Assembly: GCF_003569805.1 (NCBI RefSeq)
Contig: NZ_QVLP01000018.1
Coordinates: 62,001-126,000 of the forward strand
Length of the DNA stretch: 64,000 nucleotides
Direction of reading: 5' to 3'
From: Microbacterium halotolerans
GTDB taxonomy: Bacteria; Actinomycetota; Actinomycetes; Actinomycetales; Microbacteriaceae
The notes below the pieces were generated by a model. That model had not been told where the DNA came from, ran no database searches, and worked only from the letters and a program-made list of their open reading frames with translations. The position numbers were made by a program, and so were the translations under genes. Positions 35,759 through 46,003 of the stretch are shown in pieces. Position 1 is the first letter of the stretch; the number at the start of each line of letters is the position of its first letter.

Positions 35759-36880
35759 GTGAGCATGGAGATTGAACTGGGCAGCGCCAAGCGGGCGCGG
35801 CGAGCGTACGCACTCGACGACATCGCGGTGGTTCCCTCCCGGCGCACCCGCAACCCCGAGGACGTCTCGACCAGCTGGTCGATCGACGCCTTCCAGTTCG
35901 ACACCCCGGTGATCGGTGCGCCGATGGACTCCGTGATGAGCCCGCAGACGGCCATCCGGCTCGGCGAGATCGGCGGCCTCGGCGTGCTCGACCTCGAGGG
36001 CCTGTGGACCCGCTACGCCGACCCGCAGCCGCTGCTCGACGAGATCGCTTCGCTCCCGGATGAGGTGGCCACCTCGCGCATGCAGCAGCTGTACGCGGAG
36101 CCCATCAAGGCGGAGCTCATCTCGACGCGCCTCGAAGAGATCCGGGCTGCCGGTGTCACCGTCGCCGGTTCGCTCACGCCGCAGCGCACCCAGGAGTTCT
36201 ACGAGACCGTCGTCGCCGCGGGTGTCGATCTGTTCGTCATCCGGGGCACCACCGTCTCGGCCGAGCACGTCTCCAGCGACCTCGAGCCGCTGAACCTGAA
36301 GAAGTTCATCTACGACCTCGACGTGCCGGTGATCGTCGGCGGCGTCAGCACGTACACCGCCGCCCTGCACCTGATGCGCACCGGCGCGGCCGGCGTGCTC
36401 GTCGGCTTCGGCGGGGGAGCGGCCTCGACCACGCGCGCCACGCTCGGAATCCACGCGCCGATGGCGACCGCGATCGCCGACGTCGCCGCCGCGCGCCGCG
36501 ACTACCTCGACGAGTCGGGCGGGCGCTACGTGCACGTCATCGCCGACGGCGGCGTGGGGACGTCCGGTGACATCGTCAAAGCGCTTGCCATGGGGGCGGA
36601 CGCCGTGATGCTCGGCGTCGCACTCGCCCGCGCCACGGACGCGCCTGGTCAGGGCTTCCACTGGGGCCCTGAGGCTCACCACAAGAAGCTGCCGCGGGGC
36701 CGCCGGATCAAGGTCGACGTGCGCGGCTCTCTCGAGGAGCTGCTGTACGGACCGGCCGCCGTGTCGGACGGCACGGCGAACCTCATCGGCGCCCTGCGCA
36801 AGTCGATGGCGACGACGGGCTATTCCGATCTCAAGGAATTCCAGCGCGTCGAGGTCGTCGTCGCGCCGTACGGAGTCTGA
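35759..36880 (+). CDS. GuaB3-family IMP dehydrogenase-related protein
   Basis: A 373-residue IMPDH/GMP-reductase-fold protein without CBS domains. EIELGSAKRARRAYALDDIAVVPSRRTRNP is the conserved GuaB3 opening. The catalytic loop reads GFGGGAASTTRATLG, so the cysteine of SICTTR is not present at that place. The function of actinobacterial GuaB3 is not settled; loss of the cysteine argues against ordinary IMPDH catalysis. The start could be GTG 35759 or ATG 35765. It follows guaB on the same strand. Confidence 0.88.
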   Translation: MSMEIELGSAKRARRAYALDDIAVVPSRRTRNPEDVSTSWSIDAFQFDTPVIGAPMDSVMSPQTAIRLGEIGGLGVLDLEGLWTRYADPQPLLDEIASLPDEVATSRMQQLYAEPIKAELISTRLEEIRAAGVTVAGSLTPQRTQEFYETVVAAGVDLFVIRGTTVSAEHVSSDLEPLNLKKFIYDLDVPVIVGGVSTYTAALHLMRTGAAGVLVGFGGGAASTTRATLGIHAPMATAIADVAAARRDYLDESGGRYVHVIADGGVGTSGDIVKALAMGADAVMLGVALARATDAPGQGFHWGPEAHHKKLPRGRRIKVDVRGSLEELLYGPAAVSDGTANLIGALRKSMATTGYSDLKEFQRVEVVVAPYGV

Positions 36881-36889
36881 TCAACCGAC

Positions 36890-37714
36890 GTGAGCACGCC
36901 TGACGAACCGGAGCTCGTCTTCCCGCCGACGCTGCGGGAAGTCATGCTCCGCCCGCGCTGGCTGGCGATGCTGTGCTTCTGCCTCATCGTCGCAGGCATC
37001 TTCGCCTGGCTCGGACAGTGGCAGCTCGCCCGCGCGGTCGACTTGGATCCGCCTGCGGCAGGCGCGACCGAGGAGATCGTGCCGCTCGGCGACGTGGTGG
37101 CTCCCGCGCAGTACCTGTCGGAGGAGTTCGTCGGCCAGAGGGTCGACGTGTCGGGCGCATGGAGCCCGGATGACTTCCTCGTCGTCTCCTCGCGCAGCAA
37201 CGACGACGTCGACGGCTTCTGGGTGACCGGGCGTCTGCAGCTCGCCGACGACTCGTCACTCGCCGTCGCCATCGGTTTCTCCGAATCGCGCGAACAGGCG
37301 GATGCCGCAGTCGCGGCGCTGGAGGCGGAGGCGGACTCATCTGCCGTCGTCGACCTGACCGGCCGCATCATCTCCGACGAGGGCCCGACCCCGCCGACCG
37401 GCGACGACCCGTACGAGATGCCTCGGATGTCGCCTGCCGCTCTCCTTGGGCAGTGGGGCGAGGTGCCCGGTCAGACCTATCGGGCCTTCCTGGCGACGCT
37501 CGACCCGGAGGCCGGCATCGCCGATGTCGGGCTCGACCCGATCGTCTCGCCCGCCCCCGAAGTGGCGAGCCCCGTCAACTGGCTGAACATCTTCTACGCG
37601 GTCGAGTGGGCAGTCTTCGCCGGCTTCGCGTTCTACCTCTGGTACCGCCTCGCCAAAGATGCCCAGCAGCGCGAGATCGAGGAGATCGAAGGCCTCGACC
37701 CCGACGAGGCCTGA
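36890..37714 (+). CDS. SURF1-family protein
   Basis: A 274-residue membrane protein with two TM helices framing an extracytoplasmic domain. The N-terminal helix is LAMLCFCLIVAGIFAWLGQW followed by QWQLARA, the SURF1 signature, and the C-terminal helix NIFYAVEWAVFAGFAFYLWYRLA. SURF1 helps insert heme a during cytochrome c oxidase (aa3) assembly. The GTG start lies 9 nt after the guaB3-like stop. Confidence 0.9.
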   Translation: MSTPDEPELVFPPTLREVMLRPRWLAMLCFCLIVAGIFAWLGQWQLARAVDLDPPAAGATEEIVPLGDVVAPAQYLSEEFVGQRVDVSGAWSPDDFLVVSSRSNDDVDGFWVTGRLQLADDSSLAVAIGFSESREQADAAVAALEAEADSSAVVDLTGRIISDEGPTPPTGDDPYEMPRMSPAALLGQWGEVPGQTYRAFLATLDPEAGIADVGLDPIVSPAPEVASPVNWLNIFYAVEWAVFAGFAFYLWYRLAKDAQQREIEEIEGLDPDEA

Positions 37715-37869
37715 GCGGCGCCCAGGCGCGCGCCCTCCGGCGTTCTCGTCGGTCGGCGCTCGAGGTGCGCCTTCCCTCCTCGGTCTGGGAGTGCACGCAC
37801 CTGGACGCCGCTCATCTGGAGCGCTCAAGAAGCGCAGCGAGCACGGCGAGGGCACAGCAAGCGGCCGAT

Positions 37870-37875
37870 TAGACT
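37870..37875 (+). promoter_or_regulatory. -10 box TAGACT of a leaderless promoter
   Basis: TAGACT ends 6 nt before the ATG at 37882 in a 167-nt intergenic gap. Confidence 0.55.
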
Positions 37876-37881
37876 GGACGC

Positions 37882-38418
37882 ATGGCGCAACCCAAGCTCT
37901 CTTCCTTCCCGAAGATTCGAGGGGCACTGCGCTTCTACCAGATCTGCTCCGTCATCACGGGTGTCGGCCTGCTCCTGCTCGTGGCCGAGATGGTGCTGAA
38001 GTACTCGCCGCTGCACGTCGAGCTGTTCGCCGGTGGATCCGGCGGGTTCCTCTGGCTCGCCGACGTCGCGGTCGGCGCCGACTGCGAGTGGTACTCGAAG
38101 CTCGCGATGGGCGCGGGAAGCGCCTGCGTGATGGAGTCGGCAGGCGACGGCGTGAACCTCTCGCTCGCGATCCTCGTCGTGCACGGCTGGTTCTATGTCG
38201 TGTACCTTTTCGCGTGCTTCCGGCTGTGGAGCCTGATGCGCTGGGGCTTCGTCCGGTTCATCGCCCTCGCCGGCGGCGGCGTCGTGCCGTTCCTGTCCTT
38301 CGTGATGGAGACGCGCGTCGCACGCGAGGTCAAGGCCTATCTCGCCGAGCGTGAGAGGAACGTCGCGGAGAAGCTTGCGGCGAAGAGCAACGGATCCAAC
38401 CAGGAGGTCGCCGGATGA
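37882..38418 (+). CDS. DUF3817 membrane protein
   Basis: A 178-residue actinobacterial membrane protein. [30 protein letters not shown] opens the DUF3817 fold; two further TM segments ([46 protein letters not shown]) follow, then a charged C-terminal tail. An insert with two cysteines ([23 protein letters not shown]) lies between TM1 and TM2, longer than I recall for the family. No function is known. The stop overlaps the guaA start by 4 nt, a typical pairing. Confidence 0.85.
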   Translation: MAQPKLSSFPKIRGALRFYQICSVITGVGLLLLVAEMVLKYSPLHVELFAGGSGGFLWLADVAVGADCEWYSKLAMGAGSACVMESAGDGVNLSLAILVVHGWFYVVYLFACFRLWSLMRWGFVRFIALAGGGVVPFLSFVMETRVAREVKAYLAERERNVAEKLAAKSNGSNQEVAG

Positions 38419-39992
38419 GCGCCGACACCGCCCAGCGACCGGTTCTGGTCGTCGACTTCGGAGCGCAGTACGCGCAGCTGATCGCACGCCGCGTGCGGGA
38501 GGCCGGCGTGTTCAGCGAGTTGGTGCCGCACACCGTCACGCGTGCCGAGGTGGAAGCGAAGAACCCGGTCGCGATGATCCTCTCCGGCGGTCCCAGCTCG
38601 GTGTACGCCGAAGGTGCCCCGAGCTTCGACTCATCGATCTTCGAGCTCGGCATCCCGACGCTCGGCATCTGCTACGGCTTCCAGGTGATGGCGCAGGCGC
38701 TCGGCGGCGAGGTCGCGCACACCGGTGACCGGGAGTACGGCGCCACCCAGGCGACGCTCCGCGGCGTCGATCACCCGCTGCTCGCGGGCACGCCCGCTCA
38801 GCAGAACGTGTGGATGAGCCACGGCGACGCCGTCTCGCGCGCGCCGGAGGGCTTCGAGGTGCTCGCCTCGAGCGCGGGCGCCCCGGTCGCCGCATTCGCC
38901 AACGCCGACGCGTGCCTCTACGGCGTGCAGTGGCACCCCGAGGTGAAGCACTCCGACCACGGCCAGCGCGTCATCGAGAACTTCCTGCACACAGTCGCCG
39001 GGCTGCCAGCCGACTGGAACACCGGCAGCGTCATCGACGAGCAGGTCGCCCGTATCCGCGAGCAGGTCAGCTCGGCTCGCGTCATCTCCGCTCTGTCCGG
39101 CGGCGTCGACTCCGCGGTCTCCACCGCGCTGGTGCACCGCGCCATCGGCGACCAGCTCACTGCCGTGTTCGTCGACCACGGGCTGCTCCGCAAGGGCGAG
39201 CGCGAGCAGGTGGAGCAGGACTACGTCGCCTCCACCGGCGTGCGGCTGATCACTGTCGACGCAGAGGACACCTTCCTCGGTCACCTCGCCGGCGTCACCG
39301 ACCCGGAGACCAAGCGCAAGATCATCGGCCGCGAGTTCATCCGGGCCTTCGAGAAGGTCCAGCGCGAGCTGGTCGATGAGGCGAAGGCCGAAGGCGAGCC
39401 GATCAAGTTCCTCGTGCAGGGCACGCTGTACCCGGATGTCGTGGAGTCCGGCGGCGGTTCCGGCACGGCGAACATCAAGAGCCACCACAACGTCGGGGGC
39501 CTGCCGGACGACCTCGACTTCGGACTGATCGAGCCGCTGCGCACGCTGTTCAAGGACGAGGTGCGCCAGATCGGCCGCGACCTGGGACTTCCCGAGGCGA
39601 TCGTCGGTCGCCAGCCGTTCCCCGGCCCCGGCCTGGGCATCCGGATCATCGGCGAGGTCACTCGCGACCGCCTCGAGACGCTGCGCGAGGCCGACGCGAT
39701 CGCCCGCGAGGAGCTCACTGCCGCGGGCCTCGACCAGGAGATCTGGCAGTGCCCCGTGGTGCTGCTTGCCGACGTGCGCAGCGTCGGCGTGCAGGGCGAC
39801 GGCCGCACCTACGGTCACCCCGTCGTGCTGCGCCCGGTCTCCAGCGAGGACGCCATGACGGCCGACTGGACCCGCCTGCCGTACGAGGTGCTGGCGAAGA
39901 TCTCGAACCGCATCACGAACGAGGTGCCCGAGGTCAATCGCGTCACCCTCGACGTGACGAGCAAGCCCCCGGCGACCATCGAGTGGGAGTGA
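38415..39992 (+). CDS. guaA: GMP synthase (glutamine-hydrolysing)
   Basis: A 525-residue two-domain amidotransferase converting XMP to GMP. Residues 1-200 form the glutaminase with C86 (GIC86YGFQ) and the HPEVKHS histidine-glutamate pair. The synthetase domain follows with the P-loop SGGVDSAV and [12 protein letters not shown], and dimerisation residues end in [18 protein letters not shown]. It is translationally coupled to the DUF3817 gene. guaB, the guaB3-like gene and guaA therefore sit within 6 kb. Confidence 0.98.
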   Translation: MSADTAQRPVLVVDFGAQYAQLIARRVREAGVFSELVPHTVTRAEVEAKNPVAMILSGGPSSVYAEGAPSFDSSIFELGIPTLGICYGFQVMAQALGGEVAHTGDREYGATQATLRGVDHPLLAGTPAQQNVWMSHGDAVSRAPEGFEVLASSAGAPVAAFANADACLYGVQWHPEVKHSDHGQRVIENFLHTVAGLPADWNTGSVIDEQVARIREQVSSARVISALSGGVDSAVSTALVHRAIGDQLTAVFVDHGLLRKGEREQVEQDYVASTGVRLITVDAEDTFLGHLAGVTDPETKRKIIGREFIRAFEKVQRELVDEAKAEGEPIKFLVQGTLYPDVVESGGGSGTANIKSHHNVGGLPDDLDFGLIEPLRTLFKDEVRQIGRDLGLPEAIVGRQPFPGPGLGIRIIGEVTRDRLETLREADAIAREELTAAGLDQEIWQCPVVLLADVRSVGVQGDGRTYGHPVVLRPVSSEDAMTADWTRLPYEVLAKISNRITNEVPEVNRVTLDVTSKPPATIEWE

Positions 39993-40141
39993 TTCCGCAG
40001 TTCGGCGCGCTCGTCTCGATGCGCGGCTCCCGAGGAACGCACTCAAACTAGGCAACGATTGCCGATGCGGGTGCTGTTGACCGGGCATACATTCGTCGAA
40101 GCGTGCCACAGCCGTGGCGCGAGTCGGTGATCGGGAGCGCT

Positions 40142-43100
40142 ATGCCACGTCAGAGTCCGTCGGGACGATCCTTCAGCAGGAAGCTGGTGGCCACGACCAC
40201 GGCGGCCCTGCTCGCGGCCGCGAGCCTCGTCATCGCATCGGCTCCGGCATCCGCTGACCTCAACGACGACATCGACCTTCCTCCGTGGATTCTGGAGACG
40301 ACCGACCGGTACGCTCCCGACGGGAGCATCATCGGGTGGCAGAACGGCATCGACTGGTTGGTTCCCTATGGGGTGTCGAAGCTCGACGTGACGCTCGTCG
40401 GCGGCGCAGGCGGCGGCAACGACGCGGGCGTTCGCGCGGACGACGACAGCGGGCTTCCGCAGGCGGGCAGCGGATGGGGCGGCGCAGGAGCCGTCATCAG
40501 TGGGTCGATCGCGGTCGAACCCGGAGACCAGGTGAAGATCTATCCGGCGCAAGCCGGCGAGGCCGCACAGCATGAGAAGTACGGCGGGATCGGCGGGCTC
40601 GGCTTCCGCAACGGAGGGGCCGGTGGCGATGGCGCCGGCTTCCCGGAGGACTGGGACGAGGACTGCGGCGACAGCATCGGGGACCTGTTCTGCGACAAGT
40701 ATGGCGCGGGAGGCGGAGGCGGCGGCGGCGCCGCAGCCATCCTGATCAACGGCGAGGTGATCGCCGCCGCCGGTGGCGGTGGTGGTGGCGGCGGCGAAGG
40801 GACCGTGGGTTCTGAGACCACCGCCGGCGGCCACGGCGGGCGCGCAGGCGGCGGCGGGCGCACCGGCAGCGGGTCGGGCTCCGGAGGCTCTCATGGTGGT
40901 GGCGGATCGGACATCGCTGACGCCGTGCCGGAGCAGCCGCGTACCGGTGACCCAGGCGATGCCGGCGGCAGAGGGTCTTTCGGCACGTCTCCGGACGTTG
41001 ACGAGTGGTCGGGCAACGCCGCAGGCGGTGGCGGTGGCGGAGGCTATGCGCACCCCGGCCACGGCGGTGACGACGGCTCCAGCGGCGGCCCCGGCCAGGG
41101 CGGCGGCGGAGGAGGGTCGTTCATCCCGGTGGGGTGGACGAAGAGCTACAGCGCCGACGGCGGCAACGGCTGGGTGGAGATCACGTACGCGACGCCGCCG
41201 CGGTCGCAGATCATCGTGACCGAGCCGGAACGCTGGCCGGAGTTCGGCGAGGACATCGAGCTGCCGATCGCGGTGACCAACGACCTGCGCACCCCGGCCG
41301 GGTCGGTCAAGGTCCGGATCTTGCAGATGCCGTCGGTAGGTGCGTACGAGGAATACACGGCACCACTGGATGAGAACGGAAGGGCGGTCGTTCAGATCGA
41401 CCCGCTGATAGGGGCAGACGACGAAGTCTACTCCTATACGGTGGAGTACCTTCCCTCCGATCCGGCGATGCCCGGGGCGGACCGGGTCCACGGGGAAGCG
41501 GGAGTCAGCCTGTACCAGGTCGACTTCTCCGTGCGCGGACCGACATCTCCGAGACATCCGGGGGAGTCGTTCGACCTGATCGCGACGGTGACACGAGAGG
41601 GAGACGACCCGAAGGGAGTCGTGCAGCTGTCCGCGGAGCACGACGGTGAAACCGTCGACGTCGAGAAGGAGATCGTCGACGGCACGGCGACCTTCGAAGG
41701 CCTCTCCGGCATGCTGGCGACGGGATACGACTACACCATGACCTTCATCCCCGACGAAGGGCAGTTCCTGGACCGCGCGGAGGTGACGGGAATCGTGGAG
41801 ATCACGCCGCTGTCGACGACGACCGAGTTGACGGTCGAATCGACCACGGCGGTGTACGGGCAGATGATCGACTTCCACGTCGATGTTGCGACGATCTTCC
41901 CTCACCTGCCGGTGACACCCGCGGGATCCGCTCTGCTGTATCGCAACGACGAGCCGGTGCTCATCGGCACGTTCAGCATACGCGCATGGGATGAGGTCAC
42001 CGACGGCGCCGCCGAGATCTCGATCCCTGCCGACGAGATCGGTGTCGCCGACTACAGCGTCACATTCGCCGAACGCGTGGGGTGCCTGCTTCCGTTGGTG
42101 TGCTACATCTATGGGCCAGGGGGCGAGGTTTCTGTCGTGGAGAACGAAGGCATCGACGACGGCCGCACCTTCTTCAACTCCGAGACCGACGCCGTCCGGG
42201 TCACCGTGCGCCCCGCCGATTCGAGTACGACGCTCGATGGCGATGCGGTGATCTCGATCGGCCAAGACGCGACCGTCACGGCGACGGTGGAGACCGTCGC
42301 ACCTGGCGACGCCCCTGACACCGGCACGGTGCAGTTCTCCGTCGACGGCGTCGAAACGGGCGACCCGGTCGCCGTCGCCGACGACGGCACGGCGACGTTC
42401 GAGCTGACCCAGCCCGCGGTCGGTGAGCGCGTCGTCACGGCCGAGTACTCCGGCAACGGTTATCAGAACGAGTCCGTCAGTGAGCCGTTCACGGTGGAGA
42501 CGCTGCCAGCCGAGGTCGAACTCGACCTCACGGTCCCTGAGGAAGGCGGGGTGTACGGCCAGCCCGTCACGCTGAAGACGGACGTCGCGATCGTCGATCC
42601 CGCCGTCACTGAGATCGGCGGCGAGGTCGAGTTCTACGCGGACGACGAGCTCCTCGGCGCCGCCGCCGTCGAACCGCTGCCCATCGACGACCCTGACACG
42701 GCGGGAGACGGTGAGACCTCGGCCGACGACACCGCGGTTCCCGACACGGGCACGGCCACGCTGACGATCGATGATCTCGAGGCCGGCGAGCGTGAGTTGC
42801 GTGCCGTCTACACGGGTGTCGACCCGACCATCGCCGGCGCGGAATCCGAGCCCGTCGCCTTCGGCATCGAACAGGCCGGTTCCACGACGGGGCTCGGCGC
42901 CACGACCACCGTGGATCACGGCGAAGAGGTCCGGTTCCTGGCGCTCGTCGCCGTCGACGGCAACAGCGCGCTCGTCCCTCAAGGCGAGGTGCAGTTCGCT
43001 GTCGACGGGGACGACTGGCAGACGCCCGTCGAACTCGAAGACGGCACGGCCGCGCTCTCCACGACGGAGCTCGCCGCGGGCAGCCACGAGGTGCAGGCGC

Positions 43101-43399
43101 TCTACCTCGGAGATGAGAACATCATGGGCTCCGAATCGGAGACCTTGACGATCACCGTCGCGGCACCACCCGCAGATGACACGGATCCGGACGGTGACGG
43201 CTCGAATGGCACCGACTCGGGTGACGCTGACTCGGGCGGCGCCGACTCGGATGACGCCGGTTCGGGCGGCACGGGACCGGGCGGCACGGAACTCGCGGCG
43301 ACCGGCGCCGCACTGACCGCAGTCGGCGGCGTCGCCGCAGTCCTCCTCCTCATCGGCGCGGGGATCTTCGGGGTGGCACGACGGACGCGGATCCACTAG
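40142..43399 (+). CDS. Cell-wall-anchored glycine-rich protein with bacterial Ig-like repeats and LAATG sorting signal
   Basis: A 1085-residue secreted protein. A signal peptide ends near residue 38 (SAPASA-DL). Residues ~85-360 form a glycine-rich region with many GGGGGG tracts, of the type seen in extracellular glycine-rich domains. From ~360 several Big_5-type Ig-like repeats follow, marked by recurring patterns such as VYGQ...V, GTVQFSVDG and GTATFEL. The C-terminus is a serine-aspartate-glycine linker, LAATG (about 1051-1055), a TM helix and ARRTRIH, the layout of a class E sortase substrate. I chose the ATG at 40142 (GGGAG ribosome-binding site) over the GTG at 40103. An adhesive or structural role is inferred. 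Confidence 0.8.
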   Translation: MPRQSPSGRSFSRKLVATTTAALLAAASLVIASAPASADLNDDIDLPPWILETTDRYAPDGSIIGWQNGIDWLVPYGVSKLDVTLVGGAGGGNDAGVRADDDSGLPQAGSGWGGAGAVISGSIAVEPGDQVKIYPAQAGEAAQHEKYGGIGGLGFRNGGAGGDGAGFPEDWDEDCGDSIGDLFCDKYGAGGGGGGGAAAILINGEVIAAAGGGGGGGGEGTVGSETTAGGHGGRAGGGGRTGSGSGSGGSHGGGGSDIADAVPEQPRTGDPGDAGGRGSFGTSPDVDEWSGNAAGGGGGGGYAHPGHGGDDGSSGGPGQGGGGGGSFIPVGWTKSYSADGGNGWVEITYATPPRSQIIVTEPERWPEFGEDIELPIAVTNDLRTPAGSVKVRILQMPSVGAYEEYTAPLDENGRAVVQIDPLIGADDEVYSYTVEYLPSDPAMPGADRVHGEAGVSLYQVDFSVRGPTSPRHPGESFDLIATVTREGDDPKGVVQLSAEHDGETVDVEKEIVDGTATFEGLSGMLATGYDYTMTFIPDEGQFLDRAEVTGIVEITPLSTTTELTVESTTAVYGQMIDFHVDVATIFPHLPVTPAGSALLYRNDEPVLIGTFSIRAWDEVTDGAAEISIPADEIGVADYSVTFAERVGCLLPLVCYIYGPGGEVSVVENEGIDDGRTFFNSETDAVRVTVRPADSSTTLDGDAVISIGQDATVTATVETVAPGDAPDTGTVQFSVDGVETGDPVAVADDGTATFELTQPAVGERVVTAEYSGNGYQNESVSEPFTVETLPAEVELDLTVPEEGGVYGQPVTLKTDVAIVDPAVTEIGGEVEFYADDELLGAAAVEPLPIDDPDTAGDGETSADDTAVPDTGTATLTIDDLEAGERELRAVYTGVDPTIAGAESEPVAFGIEQAGSTTGLGATTTVDHGEEVRFLALVAVDGNSALVPQGEVQFAVDGDDWQTPVELEDGTAALSTTELAAGSHEVQALYLGDENIMGSESETLTITVAAPPADDTDPDGDGSNGTDSGDADSGGADSDDAGSGGTGPGGTELAATGAALTAVGGVAAVLLLIGAGIFGVARRTRIH

Positions 43400-43402
43400 T
43401 GG

Positions 43403-46003
43403 CTATGGAATGGAGCCCGCGGGCGACCGGAGCTGCCGCGGATCCGGACCTCGTCGCGGCGACTCCGCACTACCGATGCTGCCGCGTCCGGAACCGGCCC
43501 ACCACTCCGACAGCGCCGCGCGTGAGTTCACGCCGACGCGCTCGAAGACCTGCCGCACGTGCGCATCGACGGTGCGGGTCGACAGCATCAGTCTGTCCGC
43601 GATCTCCCGATTCGTCAGTCCGGCGGCGACGAGCCCCACGACCTCGCGTTGCCTGCTCGTGAGCTCGACAGGGGCGGTGGCCTCGGCAGGCACCCACACG
43701 CCACGTTCCAACAGCCGCCCCGAGGCTCGAGCGACGAGCAGCGGATCCCTCGCGATGAGCGCGCGAGCGTGATCGAGCAGCAGTGCGGGAACGGGGCCGT
43801 CCACACGGCGGGCGGCGGCTTCGAGGCTGTGGAGCTCGCCTGCGGCATCCGAGCCTCGGCGTGCAAGCGCGACGAGCCGCAGATGGCGAGCTCGCACGAC
43901 GCCCCACCACAGACCCTCCCGCTCGCTTCGCTCCGCCAGGGCCTCGGCGCGCTCAGCGGTGTCAGCCTCGCCGAGCGCGAGCGCTGCGACCAGGATGTTC
44001 ACCTCGTTGTCGGCCGTGACGACCTTCGACGCCCGCGAATGGGTGCGTTCGAACTGCGTCAGGGCCTCCCGTGCATCAGCGGCGTCGCCGAGCGCCGCGG
44101 CCGCCGCGGCAAGGCCAGCCCAGGCCGTCGCCGTGAAGCCGGAGGGATCCCGCACCGCGTACCGCGCGAGAGCGCCGCGGAAGTGAGCGGCGGCGCTCGA
44201 CCACCGGCCGCGAGCGAGACTGTAGCGTCCTTCCCCGAGCTGCGCGACAGCAGGGTCGAGCTGCGCGTACGGGTCCAGCTCCGCGATGCGCCGACGACGC
44301 GGCGGCTCGATGTCGCCCAGCCAGATCCCCACGAAGAAGCGTGCCGCCGTCACCTCGCCGAGCAGCCATGGCGCCGTGAACGCGTCCACCCGCCAGCTGC
44401 CGAGCGACTCGTCCGCGAGAGCCACTGCGCGCTCCAGGTGTCCTGACTGCCCGAGCCCCAGGACCAGCGAGCCCGTCATGATCGCGCGCATCGTCGCATC
44501 ATCGGTGGTGCGCACCCGCTCGTCGAGTTCGTCGAGGCACTCGGCGAACCGTCCGGCATAGGCGAGCCTGGTGAGCACGTCGACCCGGCGGCGCTCGTCC
44601 CAGACCCGATCCGACAGGTCTGCAGAAGCGAGGATCCTCAGAGCGCCGTCCAGGTCGTCATCGCCGTACTGTGCGAGGTCGGCGAGGATCCTCGCGTGCG
44701 CTGAACGCCGCGAGTCGTCCCCGTTCCTGTGCTCGAGCATCTCGCCGGCGTGCGCGAGGTCCCGTCGTGCACGCCCCGGTTTCCCTGCATAGCGTCGCGA
44801 CGCGGCGCGGGCGAGCAGCACGTCGATCACGCGAGGGTCCTCGCGCGGCAGCTGCTCCAACGCGGCCGCGGCCAGGCGCTCGACGAGCTTCGGGTCCGTG
44901 AGCATCGTCGCCGCGCGCACCGCCGCCAGCAGAGGCTCGAGCTGCGGTCTCACCCCGCAGGTGAGCGCCCAGTCCACCGTCGAGAAGAGCGTCGCGGGAT
45001 TCGTCGTGCCCTGGGCCGCTGCGGGAAGGCGATGGAACAGCTCCCGCCGCCTGCCGGGGAGCAGGGTCCCGCGGATCACGTCGGTGTGGATCGGGTGGAC
45101 GAGCCTGGCCTCCGGAGCGCCCGCGTGGAGCGACGGCTCGATGACGACGAGGCCGCGAAGAACCGCTGCCTCGAGGGCGTCATCAGTGGTGACCTCGCCG
45201 AGCACGTCGATCGTCGTCGGCCCGGCCAGCGCGAGCAGATCGACGATGTCCCTCTCCGCCTCCCCGAGCCCGGAGAGCTCAGCGCGGATCAGATCCACGA
45301 CCCGCGTGCCTGCGACCTCGGGATCTCGCCAGAGCCACGCGCCATCGGCGAACGCGAGCGCCCCGGTCTCGCGAAGCGCGCGCACCAGTTCGCGCAGGTA
45401 GAGCGGATTGCCCTGAGTGGCGCCCGCGAGATGCTGCGAGGTGTCCCGCGACACCGGCCCGCCGAGAACCCGAATGAGCAGCTGCTCGACTTCCTCGAGT
45501 TCGAGGCCGTGCACGTCGATCTGCGCCAGGCGATCCTCGCGGAGCAGTGTGCGAAGCGGGGACGGCGGGCCCGGCATCCGCCGGCAGGTGGCGAGGAGCC
45601 GGGCATCGCCGTTCTGAACGAGCTCGGCGAGGATCACCGCACTGGGTCCATCGAGATCATGCACGTCCTCGATGTGGATCGTCGAAGGGCCGCAGTGCTC
45701 CGCCAATGCCGCCTTGGCCAGCGCAGAGATCCGCCCCACCGCGTTGCCGCCAGGATCGGCGGGCGTGCCGATCAGCGGCGCGAAGATCTGCCAAGGCGTC
45801 GCCGCGATCGGCGAGGGCGCACGCAGCACCACCATTCCGGAGTCGCCATCGTCGAGGTCGTCTCGGACGGACGCTGTCAGGACGGACTTCCCCACCCCGG
45901 GATCGCCGATGATCAGGGCGCTGCTCCCCGCGCGCAGTGCGGCGACCACGCGTTCGCGCAACTCGAGTCGCGCGACGATCGCCCACGAGCGCTGGTCCGT
46001 CAT
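43403..46003 (-). CDS. LuxR-family regulator, large ATP-binding (LAL/MalT-like) type
   Basis: An 866-residue cytosolic regulator. The N-terminal AAA/STAND ATPase has Walker A GDPGVGKS at 33-40 and TIHIEDVHDLDGPSAVILAELV as Walker B. A long helical, TPR-like middle section (YAGKPGRARRDLAHAGEML, GLGQSGHLERAVALADESL) follows, then a C-terminal LuxR HTH: LTSRQREVVGLVAAGLTNREIADRL with TRTVDAHVRQVFERVGV. The targets are unknown. It is convergent with the surface-protein gene (3-nt gap). Confidence 0.9.
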   Translation of the reverse strand: MTDQRSWAIVARLELRERVVAALRAGSSALIIGDPGVGKSVLTASVRDDLDDGDSGMVVLRAPSPIAATPWQIFAPLIGTPADPGGNAVGRISALAKAALAEHCGPSTIHIEDVHDLDGPSAVILAELVQNGDARLLATCRRMPGPPSPLRTLLREDRLAQIDVHGLELEEVEQLLIRVLGGPVSRDTSQHLAGATQGNPLYLRELVRALRETGALAFADGAWLWRDPEVAGTRVVDLIRAELSGLGEAERDIVDLLALAGPTTIDVLGEVTTDDALEAAVLRGLVVIEPSLHAGAPEARLVHPIHTDVIRGTLLPGRRRELFHRLPAAAQGTTNPATLFSTVDWALTCGVRPQLEPLLAAVRAATMLTDPKLVERLAAAALEQLPREDPRVIDVLLARAASRRYAGKPGRARRDLAHAGEMLEHRNGDDSRRSAHARILADLAQYGDDDLDGALRILASADLSDRVWDERRRVDVLTRLAYAGRFAECLDELDERVRTTDDATMRAIMTGSLVLGLGQSGHLERAVALADESLGSWRVDAFTAPWLLGEVTAARFFVGIWLGDIEPPRRRRIAELDPYAQLDPAVAQLGEGRYSLARGRWSSAAAHFRGALARYAVRDPSGFTATAWAGLAAAAAALGDAADAREALTQFERTHSRASKVVTADNEVNILVAALALGEADTAERAEALAERSEREGLWWGVVRARHLRLVALARRGSDAAGELHSLEAAARRVDGPVPALLLDHARALIARDPLLVARASGRLLERGVWVPAEATAPVELTSRQREVVGLVAAGLTNREIADRLMLSTRTVDAHVRQVFERVGVNSRAALSEWWAGSGRGSIGSAESPRRGPDPRQLRSPAGSIP

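Noticed and set aside
40043..43396. 1117-residue minus-strand open frame opposite the surface protein
   Set aside because: Antisense shadow; low-complexity composition mirrors the glycine-rich gene, and the plus-strand product has a signal peptide and sorting signal.
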